Assembly (NCBI RefSeq): GCF_001425745.1
Contig: NZ_LMDF01000011.1
Coordinates: 50,260 to 114,259, forward strand
Origin: Caulobacter sp. Root343
Lineage (GTDB): Bacteria; Pseudomonadota; Alphaproteobacteria; Caulobacterales; Caulobacteraceae
Direction: 5' to 3'
DNA: 64,000 bases
Below are positions 8,522 to 15,899 of this stretch, in pieces. The position numbers and the translations under genes are program-made. The number at the start of each line of letters is the position of its first letter. Within the stretch, counting starts at the first letter, position 1. The notes under the pieces were generated by a model. It searched no databases, was not told the DNA's origin, and worked only from the letters and a program-made list of their open reading frames with translations.

Positions 8522-9337
8522 TCAGGTTTTCGGCAGCCAGTCCGGAGGCTCTACCCGAACCGCGCGGCCGTCGACCGTCAGGGCCGCGCCCTCGATGCGG
8601 TCGAGGCGCAGCAGGGCCATGGCCCGGCCGTCGCGACCGCTCAGCACCTCTCCGGCCCGCAGGGTTCCGGCCAGCACCTCGGCCCCGAACGCCGGCGGCG
8701 GCCCCTCGAAGACGATCGGCAGCATGCGGGTCTTGATCGTCCCGCGCCGCTTCATGCGGCTGGTCGTCTCCTGGCCGACGAAGCAGCCCTTCTTGAAGTC
8801 GATGCCCGCCAGCAGGTCGAAGTCGGCCTCGATCGGATAGGTCGTCTCGCTGCCCCAGTCGGCGGGCCCGGGCACGCCCAGAGCCAGGCGATGGGCCTCA
8901 TAGGCGTCCTCGTCCGCCGTCGCCGCGCGCGCGCCATAAGCCCGCGCGCCCAAGGCCGGCAGGCGCGGATCGGCATAGAGGCCCTCGCCCGCGAGGTCGC
9001 CGCCGCCAAACACGGCGAAGACCGGCGTGTCGCTGGCCATCAGCTCCGCCTTGGCCCGCAGGCGGTACATGGTCAGGCGCGTCAGGATCGCGGCCCGGTG
9101 CTCGGCCGCCACGTCGAGCAGGGCGCCGTCCCCCTCTACTCCTTTTGGTGTTCCAGCCACGAACAGGTCGTAGAGCAGCTTGCCCTGCGGGGTCAGCAGG
9201 CCCGCGAACCGCAGATCGCCGGGCGCGAGGGTCTCGACGTCCTGGGTCAGCAGGCCCTGCAGGAAGCTTCGCCAGTCCGGTCCGGAGACGGTGATGACGG
9301 CGCGGGACGCGAGGTGGGCGATGGTTGGGGCGCTCAT
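8522..9337 (-). CDS. ygfZ: YgfZ/GcvT-like folate-binding protein
   Basis: This belongs to the COG0354 family, which supports maintenance or assembly of certain Fe-S proteins in a folate-dependent way. The family signature KGCFVGQE is present at about residue 170 of 271, with its conserved Cys. The N-terminal GcvT-like part is visible in ITVSGPDWRSFLQGLLTQDV and GLLTPQGKLLYDLFV. The C-terminus carries GEVLSGRDGRAMALLRLD. The start at 9337 (MSAPTIAHLASRA) was preferred to a codon 20 residues upstream. It diverges from the glycosyltransferase gene, with 109 bp between starts. Confidence 0.88.
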   Translation of the reverse strand: MSAPTIAHLASRAVITVSGPDWRSFLQGLLTQDVETLAPGDLRFAGLLTPQGKLLYDLFVAGTPKGVEGDGALLDVAAEHRAAILTRLTMYRLRAKAELMASDTPVFAVFGGGDLAGEGLYADPRLPALGARAYGARAATADEDAYEAHRLALGVPGPADWGSETTYPIEADFDLLAGIDFKKGCFVGQETTSRMKRRGTIKTRMLPIVFEGPPPAFGAEVLAGTLRAGEVLSGRDGRAMALLRLDRIEGAALTVDGRAVRVEPPDWLPKT

Positions 9338-9446
9338 GCCCGCAGATGTGGCGCCGACAAGGCGTCCACACCAGTCCCCCAAAAGGCGAAAGCTCAACTG
9401 TTAACGTGGGATGCGCCGACTCACCGACCGGCCTATAGATGGACCG

Positions 9447-10610
9447 ATGACACAGCGGGCCTTCCCGATTCTCTTCATCACGGCGACGCGCATCGGTGAC
9501 GCGGTGCTGTCGTCCGGCCTGATCAGGATGCTGGCCGACCAGATCCCCAACGCGCGCTTCACGATCGTCTCCGGCCCCCTGGCCGCGCCGCTGTTCGCCC
9601 ACGTGCCGGGGCTGGACCGGGTCATCGTGATGGAGAAGGGCAAGGGCAAGGGCCACTGGTTCAAGCTCTGGCGCCAGGTGCGCCACAAGAAGTGGAGCCT
9701 GATCGTCGACCTGCGTGGCAGCGCCACGGCCCTCTTTCTGCGCCGCGAGAAGCGGGCGATCTGGAAGAAGCTGCCCGGCGAGGTCGTGCACAAGGTGGTC
9801 GACGCCGCCCGCACCCTGAAGCTGGAAGGCGATCCGCCCGCGCCGCATCTCTACATCACGCCGGAGGTCCAGGCCCTGGCCGACGAGCTGCTGGGGGAAG
9901 GCGGGCCGATCCTGGCCATGGGCCCGGCCTCGAACTGGGTCGGCAAGGTCTGGCCGATCGAGCGCTTCACCCAGACGGCCGCCCAGCTATTGGGCAAGGA
10001 CGGCCCGATGGCCGGCGGGCGCCTCTTGATCCTGGGCGGTCCCGAGGACACCCGCATGGTCGAGGAGCTGCGCATGGCCTCGGCGCGCGGCCGGACCATC
10101 GACCTGACCGGCAAGGTCGACCTGCTGACCGCCTATGCCTGCCTGCGGCGGGCGCGGCTGTTCATCGGCAACGACTCGGGCCTGATGCATATCGCCGCCG
10201 CTGCCGGCGCCCCGACCATCGGCCTGTTCGGGCCCTCGGACGAGCGCCGCTACGCGCCGTGGGGCGACAAGGCCGTGGCGGTGCGCGGACCCCGCAGCTT
10301 CGACCAGTTCCTGGCCATCGACCCCGACCTGACCCAGGCCATCCGCCACATGAGCGACCTGCCGGTGGCCACCGTGGTCAAGGCCGCCAAGGCCCTGCTG
10401 ACCCGCACCGAGCCTAGCGCCGAGGTCTCGCCGGAAGAAGCGGCGGTCGTCGAGACGATCGCCGACGAAGCGGTCGGCGCCGAGGAGGCTCCGCCGTCGA
10501 CTGACGCTGTCGAGCCGGTGGTGGAGATCACTGAAGAGGTCTCGCCGCAGGAAGAAGTGGTCCAGGAGGCCCTGGCCGAGGAACGCGTGCCCGAGCGCGA
10601 CCCAAGCTGA
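9447..10610 (+). CDS. glycosyltransferase family 9 (heptosyltransferase-like)
   Basis: This 387-residue protein has the GT9 GT-B fold. The N-terminal domain opens ILFITATRIGDAVLSSGLI. The donor-binding half shows ILAMGPASNWVGKVWP, then LILGGPEDTRM, and the diagnostic GNDSGLMHIAAAAGAPTIGL with FGPSDERRYAPWG. Such enzymes add heptose or other sugars to lipopolysaccharide core at the cytoplasmic face of the inner membrane. From about residue 322 there is a roughly 65-residue extension dominated by Glu, Val and Ala that is not part of the catalytic fold. The start at 9447 (MTQRAFPILF) fits the family better than an in-frame ATG 36 nt upstream. Confidence 0.85.
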   Translation: MTQRAFPILFITATRIGDAVLSSGLIRMLADQIPNARFTIVSGPLAAPLFAHVPGLDRVIVMEKGKGKGHWFKLWRQVRHKKWSLIVDLRGSATALFLRREKRAIWKKLPGEVVHKVVDAARTLKLEGDPPAPHLYITPEVQALADELLGEGGPILAMGPASNWVGKVWPIERFTQTAAQLLGKDGPMAGGRLLILGGPEDTRMVEELRMASARGRTIDLTGKVDLLTAYACLRRARLFIGNDSGLMHIAAAAGAPTIGLFGPSDERRYAPWGDKAVAVRGPRSFDQFLAIDPDLTQAIRHMSDLPVATVVKAAKALLTRTEPSAEVSPEEAAVVETIADEAVGAEEAPPSTDAVEPVVEITEEVSPQEEVVQEALAEERVPERDPS

Positions 10611-10679
10611 AGGGATTTCTCGGTTGCCTGTTTCGAGAGGCGGTCCTAGACCGCCCTCAACCCACCCAGGAGCCGTCCG

Positions 10680-12014
10680 ATGACCCAGACCTTCGACCTG
10701 ATCGTGCGCGGCGGCGAGGTGGTCAATCACGCGGGCCGCGGCTTCACCGACATCGGCGTGCGCGGCGGCAAGATCGTCGCCATCGGCGACCTGTCCCGGG
10801 CCAGCGCCGGCGAGGTGTTCGACGCCACCGGCCTGACCGTGCTGCCCGGCGTGATCGACAGCCAGGTCCACTTCCGCGAACCCGGCCTGGAGTGGAAGGA
10901 AGACCTCGAGAGCGGCTCGCGCGGCGCGGCCCTGGGCGGCGTGGTCGCCGTGTTCGAGATGCCCAACACCGAGCCGACCACCACCGACCCCGAGGCCCTG
11001 GCCGACAAGCTCGCCCGCGCCAAGAACCGGATGCATACCGACCACGCCTTCTATGTCGGCGGCACCCACGAGAACGCCAATTTCCTGGGCGAGCTGGAGC
11101 GGCTGCCGGGCTGCTGCGGCATCAAGGTGTTCATGGGCGCCTCGACCGGCTCGCTGCTGGTGCAAGACGACGAGGGCGTCGAGAACGTGCTGCGGCATGT
11201 GAACCGTCGCGCGGCGTTCCACTCCGAGGACGAGTACCGCCTGGCCGAGCGCCGCAGCCTGGCCCGTCCCGGCGACTGGACCAGCCACCCCGAGGTGCGC
11301 GACGCCCAGGCGGCCCTGCAGTCGACCCACCGCCTGGTCCGTATCGCCAAGCGCCTGGGCAAGCGCATCCACGTCCTGCACGTGACCACCAAGGAAGAGA
11401 TCGACTTCCTGGCCCAGAACAAGGACGTCGCCTCCGTCGAGGTCACGCCCCAGCACCTGACCCTGGTCGCGCCCGAGGCCTATGAGCGCCTGAAGGGCTT
11501 CGCCCAGATGAACCCGCCGATCCGCTCGGCCGACCACGTGGCCGGCGTCTGGCGCGGCATCGAGGCGGGCATCGCCGACGTGCTGGGCAGCGATCACGCC
11601 CCCCACACCCGCGAGGAGAAGGCCCGGCCCTATCCGGCCTCGCCCTCGGGCATGCCGGGCGTCCAGACGCTCGTTCCGATCATGCTGACCCATGTGGTGG
11701 ACGGCCGGCTGAGCCTGGAGCGCTTCGTCGACCTGACCAGCCATGGCGTCAACCGCGTGTTCGGCCTCGCCGACAAGGGCCGTATCGCCGAGGGCTTCGA
11801 CGCCGACTTCACCATCGTCGACATGAAGGCGCGCCGGACCATCACCCACGACTGGATGGCCACCCGCTCGGGCTGGACCCCGTTCGACGGCTTCGAGGCC
11901 AAGGCCTGGCCGAAGGCGACGATCGTGCGCGGGGTGGTGGTGATGCGGGACGACGAGATCGTGGCCGAGGGCCGTGGGGAGCCGGTGCGGTTCCTGGAGA
12001 CGTTGGCGGGGTAG
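10680..12014 (+). CDS. pyrC: dihydroorotase-type amidohydrolase
   Basis: This 444-residue protein belongs to the amidohydrolase superfamily and most resembles class I dihydroorotase (carbamoyl-aspartate to dihydroorotate, pyrimidine synthesis). It has the barrel motifs LPGVIDSQVHFREPG, FEMPNTEPTTT, GIKVFMGASTGSLL (carboxylated Lys149), FHSEDE, LHVTTKEE, and GSDHAPH with the catalytic Asp. The first metal His of the usual HxH is Gln62 here (SQVH). I believe this is shared by an alphaproteobacterial subgroup, but I cannot verify that here. ATG follows AGGAG (10669-10673). A pyrD lies elsewhere in the window (38106-39164) and is not linked. Allantoinase or hydantoinase is the main alternative. 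Confidence 0.8.
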   Translation: MTQTFDLIVRGGEVVNHAGRGFTDIGVRGGKIVAIGDLSRASAGEVFDATGLTVLPGVIDSQVHFREPGLEWKEDLESGSRGAALGGVVAVFEMPNTEPTTTDPEALADKLARAKNRMHTDHAFYVGGTHENANFLGELERLPGCCGIKVFMGASTGSLLVQDDEGVENVLRHVNRRAAFHSEDEYRLAERRSLARPGDWTSHPEVRDAQAALQSTHRLVRIAKRLGKRIHVLHVTTKEEIDFLAQNKDVASVEVTPQHLTLVAPEAYERLKGFAQMNPPIRSADHVAGVWRGIEAGIADVLGSDHAPHTREEKARPYPASPSGMPGVQTLVPIMLTHVVDGRLSLERFVDLTSHGVNRVFGLADKGRIAEGFDADFTIVDMKARRTITHDWMATRSGWTPFDGFEAKAWPKATIVRGVVVMRDDEIVAEGRGEPVRFLETLAG

Positions 12015-12028
12015 GCGGTTCCATTTTC

Positions 12029-12127
12029 CTGTCATCCCGGCCGCAGCGACGCGGAGAGCCGGGACCTCGGAAAGCACCGCGTTTCCGGCGGTCCCGGATC
12101 GGCCCTTCGGACCGTCCGGGATGACAG
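12029..12127. repeat. REP-like intergenic palindrome, copy 1
   Basis: The outer arms are CTGTCATCCCGG and CCGGGATGACAG, with an internal GGCGGTCCCGG segment. It lies between the convergent dihydroorotase and sigma-factor genes. Related copies are at 15807-15883 and 45849-45940. Confidence 0.85.
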
Positions 12128-12130
12128 GGT

Positions 12131-13357
12131 CTAGAGCGCTTGTGCGACTTCCCCGCGCCGCTGCATCAACCACAGCCGCTCCGCCGCCTGCGGCCCTAGG
12201 TCCAGCGCGCGGTCATAGGCCGCCAGCGCCTCCTCCCGCCGGCCCAGCCGCGTCAGCAGGTCGGCCCGCACGGCATGGAACGGCAGGAAGTCGGCTAGCC
12301 GCGCCGCGTCCAGCCCTTCGACCTCGGCCAGGGCCACGGCCGGGCCGGCCACCTCCGCCAGGGCGACCGTGCGGTTGATGCGCACGAACGGGTCCTCGCG
12401 CCAGGCCAGCAGCAGGTCGTACAACGCCAGGATCGCCGACCACGGCGGTGGCTCGGCCAGCGAGCGGCGCAGGCTCCAGGCCCCGTGCAGGGCGGCGCGC
12501 AGCTGGCGAGGGCCGGAGGCGTTCAGCCGCGCCGCGCGGCGTAACAGGGCGTCGGCCTCCAGGATCAGCGGCCGGCTCCACCGCGCTGGGTCCTGTTCCG
12601 ACAGCGGGACCATCGCCCCCTCGGCGTCCAGCCGCGCCGGCCGGCGGGCCTCGGCGAAGCGGACCGTGGCGGCGAAGGCCAGGCATTCCGGCTCGTTCGG
12701 CAGCAGCTCGGCCAGCACGGCGGTCAGGTCCAGCATCTCGCGGGCATAGCCGGCGTGGGTCCCGGCCCCGGCCGCATCCTCATGGGCCCGGGCGTAGGCG
12801 ACCTCCAGGGTCGAGAGCACCGCGGCCAGGCGCTCGGGCCAGGCCTCGGGGCCGGGGACCTCGAACGACACGCCGGCCTCGGCGATCTTCTTCTTGGCCC
12901 GGGTCAGGCGCTGGAACATGGCCGGCTCGGCGGCCAGGAAGGCGCGAGCGATCTCCTGCACCGACAGGCCGCAAACCAGGCGCAGGGTCAGGGCGGCGCG
13001 GGCCTCGGGCGCGACGGCCGGGTGGCAGCAGACGAAGATCAGCCGCAGCCGCTCATCGGGGATCAGGCGGGTGTCGGAAGTCAGCAGGTCCTCGGCCGAG
13101 GGCTCCGGCTCGGGGTCGTCGGGCGTCAGGCGCTGGCGGACACTCCGTCTGCGGATCATGTCCAGCGCGCGCCGGCGCGCCGTGGCGTAGAGCCAGGCGG
13201 CCGGGTCCAGCGGTGGGGCGGCCGGCCAGACGGCCGCCGCCCGCGCGCAGGCCTCGGCGAAGGCCTCCTCGGCCAGGTCGAGGTCGCGGAAGGCCGCGGC
13301 CAGGGCGGCGACAATGCGCCCGCCGGCCTCCCGCGCAGTCTGGTCTAGGGTTTTCAA
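12131..13357 (-). CDS. ECF-type RNA polymerase sigma factor with C-terminal extension
   Basis: This 408-residue sigma factor belongs to the long ECF group that is paired with YCII proteins. Region 2 is seen in AAFRDLDLAEEAFAEACARA and AWLYATARRRALDMIRR. Region 4 is seen in LRLVCGLSVQEIARAFL and FQRLTRAKKKIAEAG. The remaining roughly 200 residues form a helical, TPR-like extension (ALLRRAARLNASGPRQL, ALAAYDRALDLGPQAAERL). The start is TTG at 13357, overlapping the stop of the YCII gene in TTGA, which implies translational coupling. No anti-sigma gene is adjacent. In this family the YCII partner or the extension may take the regulatory role; that is inference. Confidence 0.82.
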   Translation of the reverse strand: MKTLDQTAREAGGRIVAALAAAFRDLDLAEEAFAEACARAAAVWPAAPPLDPAAWLYATARRRALDMIRRRSVRQRLTPDDPEPEPSAEDLLTSDTRLIPDERLRLIFVCCHPAVAPEARAALTLRLVCGLSVQEIARAFLAAEPAMFQRLTRAKKKIAEAGVSFEVPGPEAWPERLAAVLSTLEVAYARAHEDAAGAGTHAGYAREMLDLTAVLAELLPNEPECLAFAATVRFAEARRPARLDAEGAMVPLSEQDPARWSRPLILEADALLRRAARLNASGPRQLRAALHGAWSLRRSLAEPPPWSAILALYDLLLAWREDPFVRINRTVALAEVAGPAVALAEVEGLDAARLADFLPFHAVRADLLTRLGRREEALAAYDRALDLGPQAAERLWLMQRRGEVAQAL

Positions 13358-13704
13358 CCTTCCTCGATCACCGGCCGAACCTCGATGGCGCCGTCGCCGG
13401 CGAACGGGATCCGTTTGGCGATGGCCAAGGCCGCGTCCAGGTCGGGCACGTCGACCAGATAGAAGCCGCCCAGCTGCTCGCGCGCCTCGGCATAGGGGCC
13501 ATCGTGCAGGGCGTGCTCGCCGCCGGCCTTGCGCACGGTGGTGGCGGTGTCGGCGGTCTTCAGGCCCGAACCGCCCTTGAGAATTCCCTGGGTCGCCAGT
13601 TCGCCGGCCAGGGCGCGGTGGGCGGCGATGATCGCCTCGAAGGAACGACCGTTGGCGCCGCGATAGAGCTCTTCGTTTTCGTAGATCAGCAGGGCGTATT
13701 GCAT
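13354..13704 (-). CDS. YCII-related (DGPF) domain protein
   Basis: This 116-residue single-domain protein has a ferredoxin-like YCII fold. The hallmark is HDGPYAEAREQLGGFYLVD, with MQYALLIYENEELY at the N-terminus and the terminal EVRPVIEEG. YCII proteins are small homo-oligomers with a conserved His/Asp pair and mostly unknown chemistry. It is the upstream partner of the sigma-factor gene, which starts inside its stop codon. A Shine-Dalgarno GGGAGA on the minus strand precedes ATG 13704. The pairing suggests that it senses or modifies something in the sigma pathway, but the ligand is unknown. Confidence 0.85.
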   Translation of the reverse strand: MQYALLIYENEELYRGANGRSFEAIIAAHRALAGELATQGILKGGSGLKTADTATTVRKAGGEHALHDGPYAEAREQLGGFYLVDVPDLDAALAIAKRIPFAGDGAIEVRPVIEEG

Positions 13705-13862
13705 GGCGATGTCTCCCGTGAGCCCGCGACCATCGCGGCGCTTCGATCTCTGAGACGCGCCGGCTCTGGCGGATTCGACAGTGGGCGGGGAAAAATGTCG
13801 AGGGGCAGAAACGCCGTCGAGCCCCGTTCATCCTCTCAGCGGGCGACCGCGTGGGACCATGT

Positions 13863-13975
13863 CACTTGCCCCCACCTGGCCGCTTCGCGGCCGTCCGCCC
13901 CCGGAGGGGGCGGAAGGTTCGCGTTCCTTCTTCCCCCTCCGGGGGAGGAGCGCGCCAGCGCGGAGGGGGCAAGTG
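13863..13975. repeat. 113-bp multi-hairpin intergenic element
   Basis: A perfect 11-bp terminal inverted repeat (CACTTGCCCCC / GGGGGCAAGTG) encloses several nested hairpins: GGCCGC-TTC-GCGGCC, CGCCCCC/GGGGGCG and CCCCCTCCGGGGG. It sits 37 bp upstream of the feruloyl-CoA synthetase-like start. It resembles the elements at 60455-60655 in having a GAA/TTC-looped GC hairpin. Confidence 0.85.
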
Positions 13976-14012
13976 ATTGAACAGTCGTATGAGGCGCGAC
14001 ATAAAGGACGCC

Positions 14013-15803
14013 ATGGACGGATCGACCCCCAGCACCGCGCCTTTCCGCGACGCCCGTTACGCACCTCGCGCGCTGGAGGTAGAGCGTCACGGCGAGACGC
14101 TGATCCTGCGCAATCCCATGCCCTATTCGGACGCGGTGCGAACGACCACCGCGCCGCTGGCGCGCTGGGCGGTCGAGGCGCCGGATCGGGTCTGGCTGGC
14201 CGAGAGGGATGGCGAGGCTTGGCGGACAGTGACCTACGCCGAAGCCAAGACCCGCGTGGAGGCCCTGACCGGCGGCCTCGCGAGCCTGGGCCTGTCGCGT
14301 GGCCAGCCGCTGCTGATCCTGGCCCGCAACGGTATCGACCACGCCCTGATCGCCTATGCGGCCATGAGCCTGGGCGCGCCCGCCGCGCCGGTCTCGCCAC
14401 AGTACGGCTTGAAGGGGGCCGACCTGACCCGCCTCGCCCATGCGGTCGAGCGGCTGAAGCCCGCCGCCGTCTATGCCGACGACGCCGAGGCGTTCGGCGA
14501 CGCCCTGGCCGCGCCGTTCCTGGCAGGCCTGCCCGTGGTCGCCAGCCGCCATGCGCGGCCCGGCGACGTCGCGTTCGAAGACCTGCTGACTAGCGCCCCC
14601 CTGTCGCCCATCGCCCGGCCGGATGACATCGCCAAGCTGCTGCTGACCTCCGGCTCCACGGGACGTCCGAAGGCCGTGGTCTGCACCCACGCCAACATCG
14701 CCCTGAACGCCGCCCAGATCGAGGCCTGCTACGCCGATCCCGAGCCGCCGGTGCTGGTCAATTCCGCGCCCTGGAGCCACAGCCTGGGGGCCAACGCCAT
14801 CCTGCACATGGTGCTGCACCGGGGCGGAACCCTGTACATCGACGCCGGCCAGCCCACGCCCGGCCGCTTTTCGGAGACGCTGCGCAACCTGCGCGAGGTC
14901 GTCACGACCTATCACAACATGGTCCCGGCTGGTTGGGGCATGCTGGTCGGCGAGCTGGAGCGCGACGCAGTCCTGGCGGCCAGGTTCTTCGAGAAGGTCC
15001 GGGTGCTGCAGTACGGCGGCGCGTCCATGGCCCAGTCGATCCTCGACCGCGTCCAGGCCGTGGCGGTGCGGACGATCGGAGAGCGGATCACCTTCGCCGC
15101 CGGCTATGGCGCCACCGAGACCGGCCCGACCGCCTGCAACATCCACTGGCTGAACGCCCGCTCGGGCATGGTCGGCCTGCCGACGCCAGGCACCTCGGTG
15201 AAGCTGGTTCCCGCCGGCGACGGCGGCAAGTTCGAGATTCGGGTGAAGGGGCCGCAGGTCTCGCCGGGGTATCTGGACCAGCCGGAAGCGACGGCCCAGG
15301 CCTTCGACGAGGACGGCTTCTACCGCCTGGGCGACGCCGCGCGGCTGGCCGATCCGGAAGAGCCGGCGGCGGGCCTGGTGTTCGACGGGCGGCTGGTCGA
15401 GAACTTCAAGCTGGCTAGCGGGACCTTCGTGGCCGCAGGGGCCCTGCGGGTGGCGGCGGTGTCGGCGATCGGCGGATCCGTCTCGGACGCGGTGGTCTGC
15501 GGCGAGGGCCAAGAGGGCGTCGGCCTGATGCTGTTCCTCGACGCGAAGGCTTGCGAACGCCTGGGCGACCGGTCGGCCGTGCGGGCGGCGATCGCCGGGG
15601 GGTTGGCGCGGCTGAACGCCTCGGCCAAGGGCGGCGGCGGCAAGGTGGTCCGGGCCCTGATCCTGGACGGCGCGCCCGACGCGGCCAGCGGCGAGCTGAC
15701 CGACAAGGGCTATATCAACCAGGCCCTGGCGCGCGAGCGGCGGCCGGCGGAGCTGGCGCGGCTGTTCGCGGAGACGCCGGACGGGGAAATTATCGTGCTG
15801 TGA
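14013..15803 (+). CDS. feruloyl-CoA synthetase-like acyl-CoA ligase
   Basis: This is an ATP-dependent adenylate-forming enzyme of 596 residues. The N-terminus (FRDARYAPRALEVERH and a following ILRNPMPYSD) is characteristic of hydroxycinnamate (feruloyl/caffeoyl) CoA ligases. The core motifs are KLLLTSGSTGRPKAV (AMP-binding P-loop), YGATETGPTACN, and FYRLGDAARLADPEEPAAG followed by FDGRLVENFKLASG. ATG 14013 is preceded by AAAGGA. A ThDP enzyme follows after a REP-like repeat. An MBL hydrolase, MarR regulator and enoyl-CoA hydratase lie 5 kb downstream, all plausible parts of an aromatic side-chain pathway. Ferulate itself as substrate is inference. Confidence 0.8.
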   Translation: MDGSTPSTAPFRDARYAPRALEVERHGETLILRNPMPYSDAVRTTTAPLARWAVEAPDRVWLAERDGEAWRTVTYAEAKTRVEALTGGLASLGLSRGQPLLILARNGIDHALIAYAAMSLGAPAAPVSPQYGLKGADLTRLAHAVERLKPAAVYADDAEAFGDALAAPFLAGLPVVASRHARPGDVAFEDLLTSAPLSPIARPDDIAKLLLTSGSTGRPKAVVCTHANIALNAAQIEACYADPEPPVLVNSAPWSHSLGANAILHMVLHRGGTLYIDAGQPTPGRFSETLRNLREVVTTYHNMVPAGWGMLVGELERDAVLAARFFEKVRVLQYGGASMAQSILDRVQAVAVRTIGERITFAAGYGATETGPTACNIHWLNARSGMVGLPTPGTSVKLVPAGDGGKFEIRVKGPQVSPGYLDQPEATAQAFDEDGFYRLGDAARLADPEEPAAGLVFDGRLVENFKLASGTFVAAGALRVAAVSAIGGSVSDAVVCGEGQEGVGLMLFLDAKACERLGDRSAVRAAIAGGLARLNASAKGGGGKVVRALILDGAPDAASGELTDKGYINQALARERRPAELARLFAETPDGEIIVL

Positions 15804-15806
15804 GCG

Positions 15807-15883
15807 CTGTCATCCCGGGCGAAGACCCGGGACCGCGGCGAGCGCCGGCGTATCCGGCGGTCCCGGCTTTCGCCGGGATGACA
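15807..15883. repeat. REP-like intergenic palindrome, copy 2
   Basis: CTGTCATCCCGGG ... GCCGGGATGACA starts 3 nt after the ligase stop and fills most of the 96-bp gap to the ThDP-enzyme gene. It has the same core (GGCGGTCCCGG) as copies 1 and 3. Confidence 0.88.
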
Positions 15884-15899
15884 AAGGAAAGAGAACACC

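Noticed and set aside
9987..12173. 728-codon minus-strand open frame over the glycosyltransferase and dihydroorotase
   Set aside because: It spans two well-supported plus-strand genes and has no recognisable domain. This is a stop-poor antisense frame typical of high GC.
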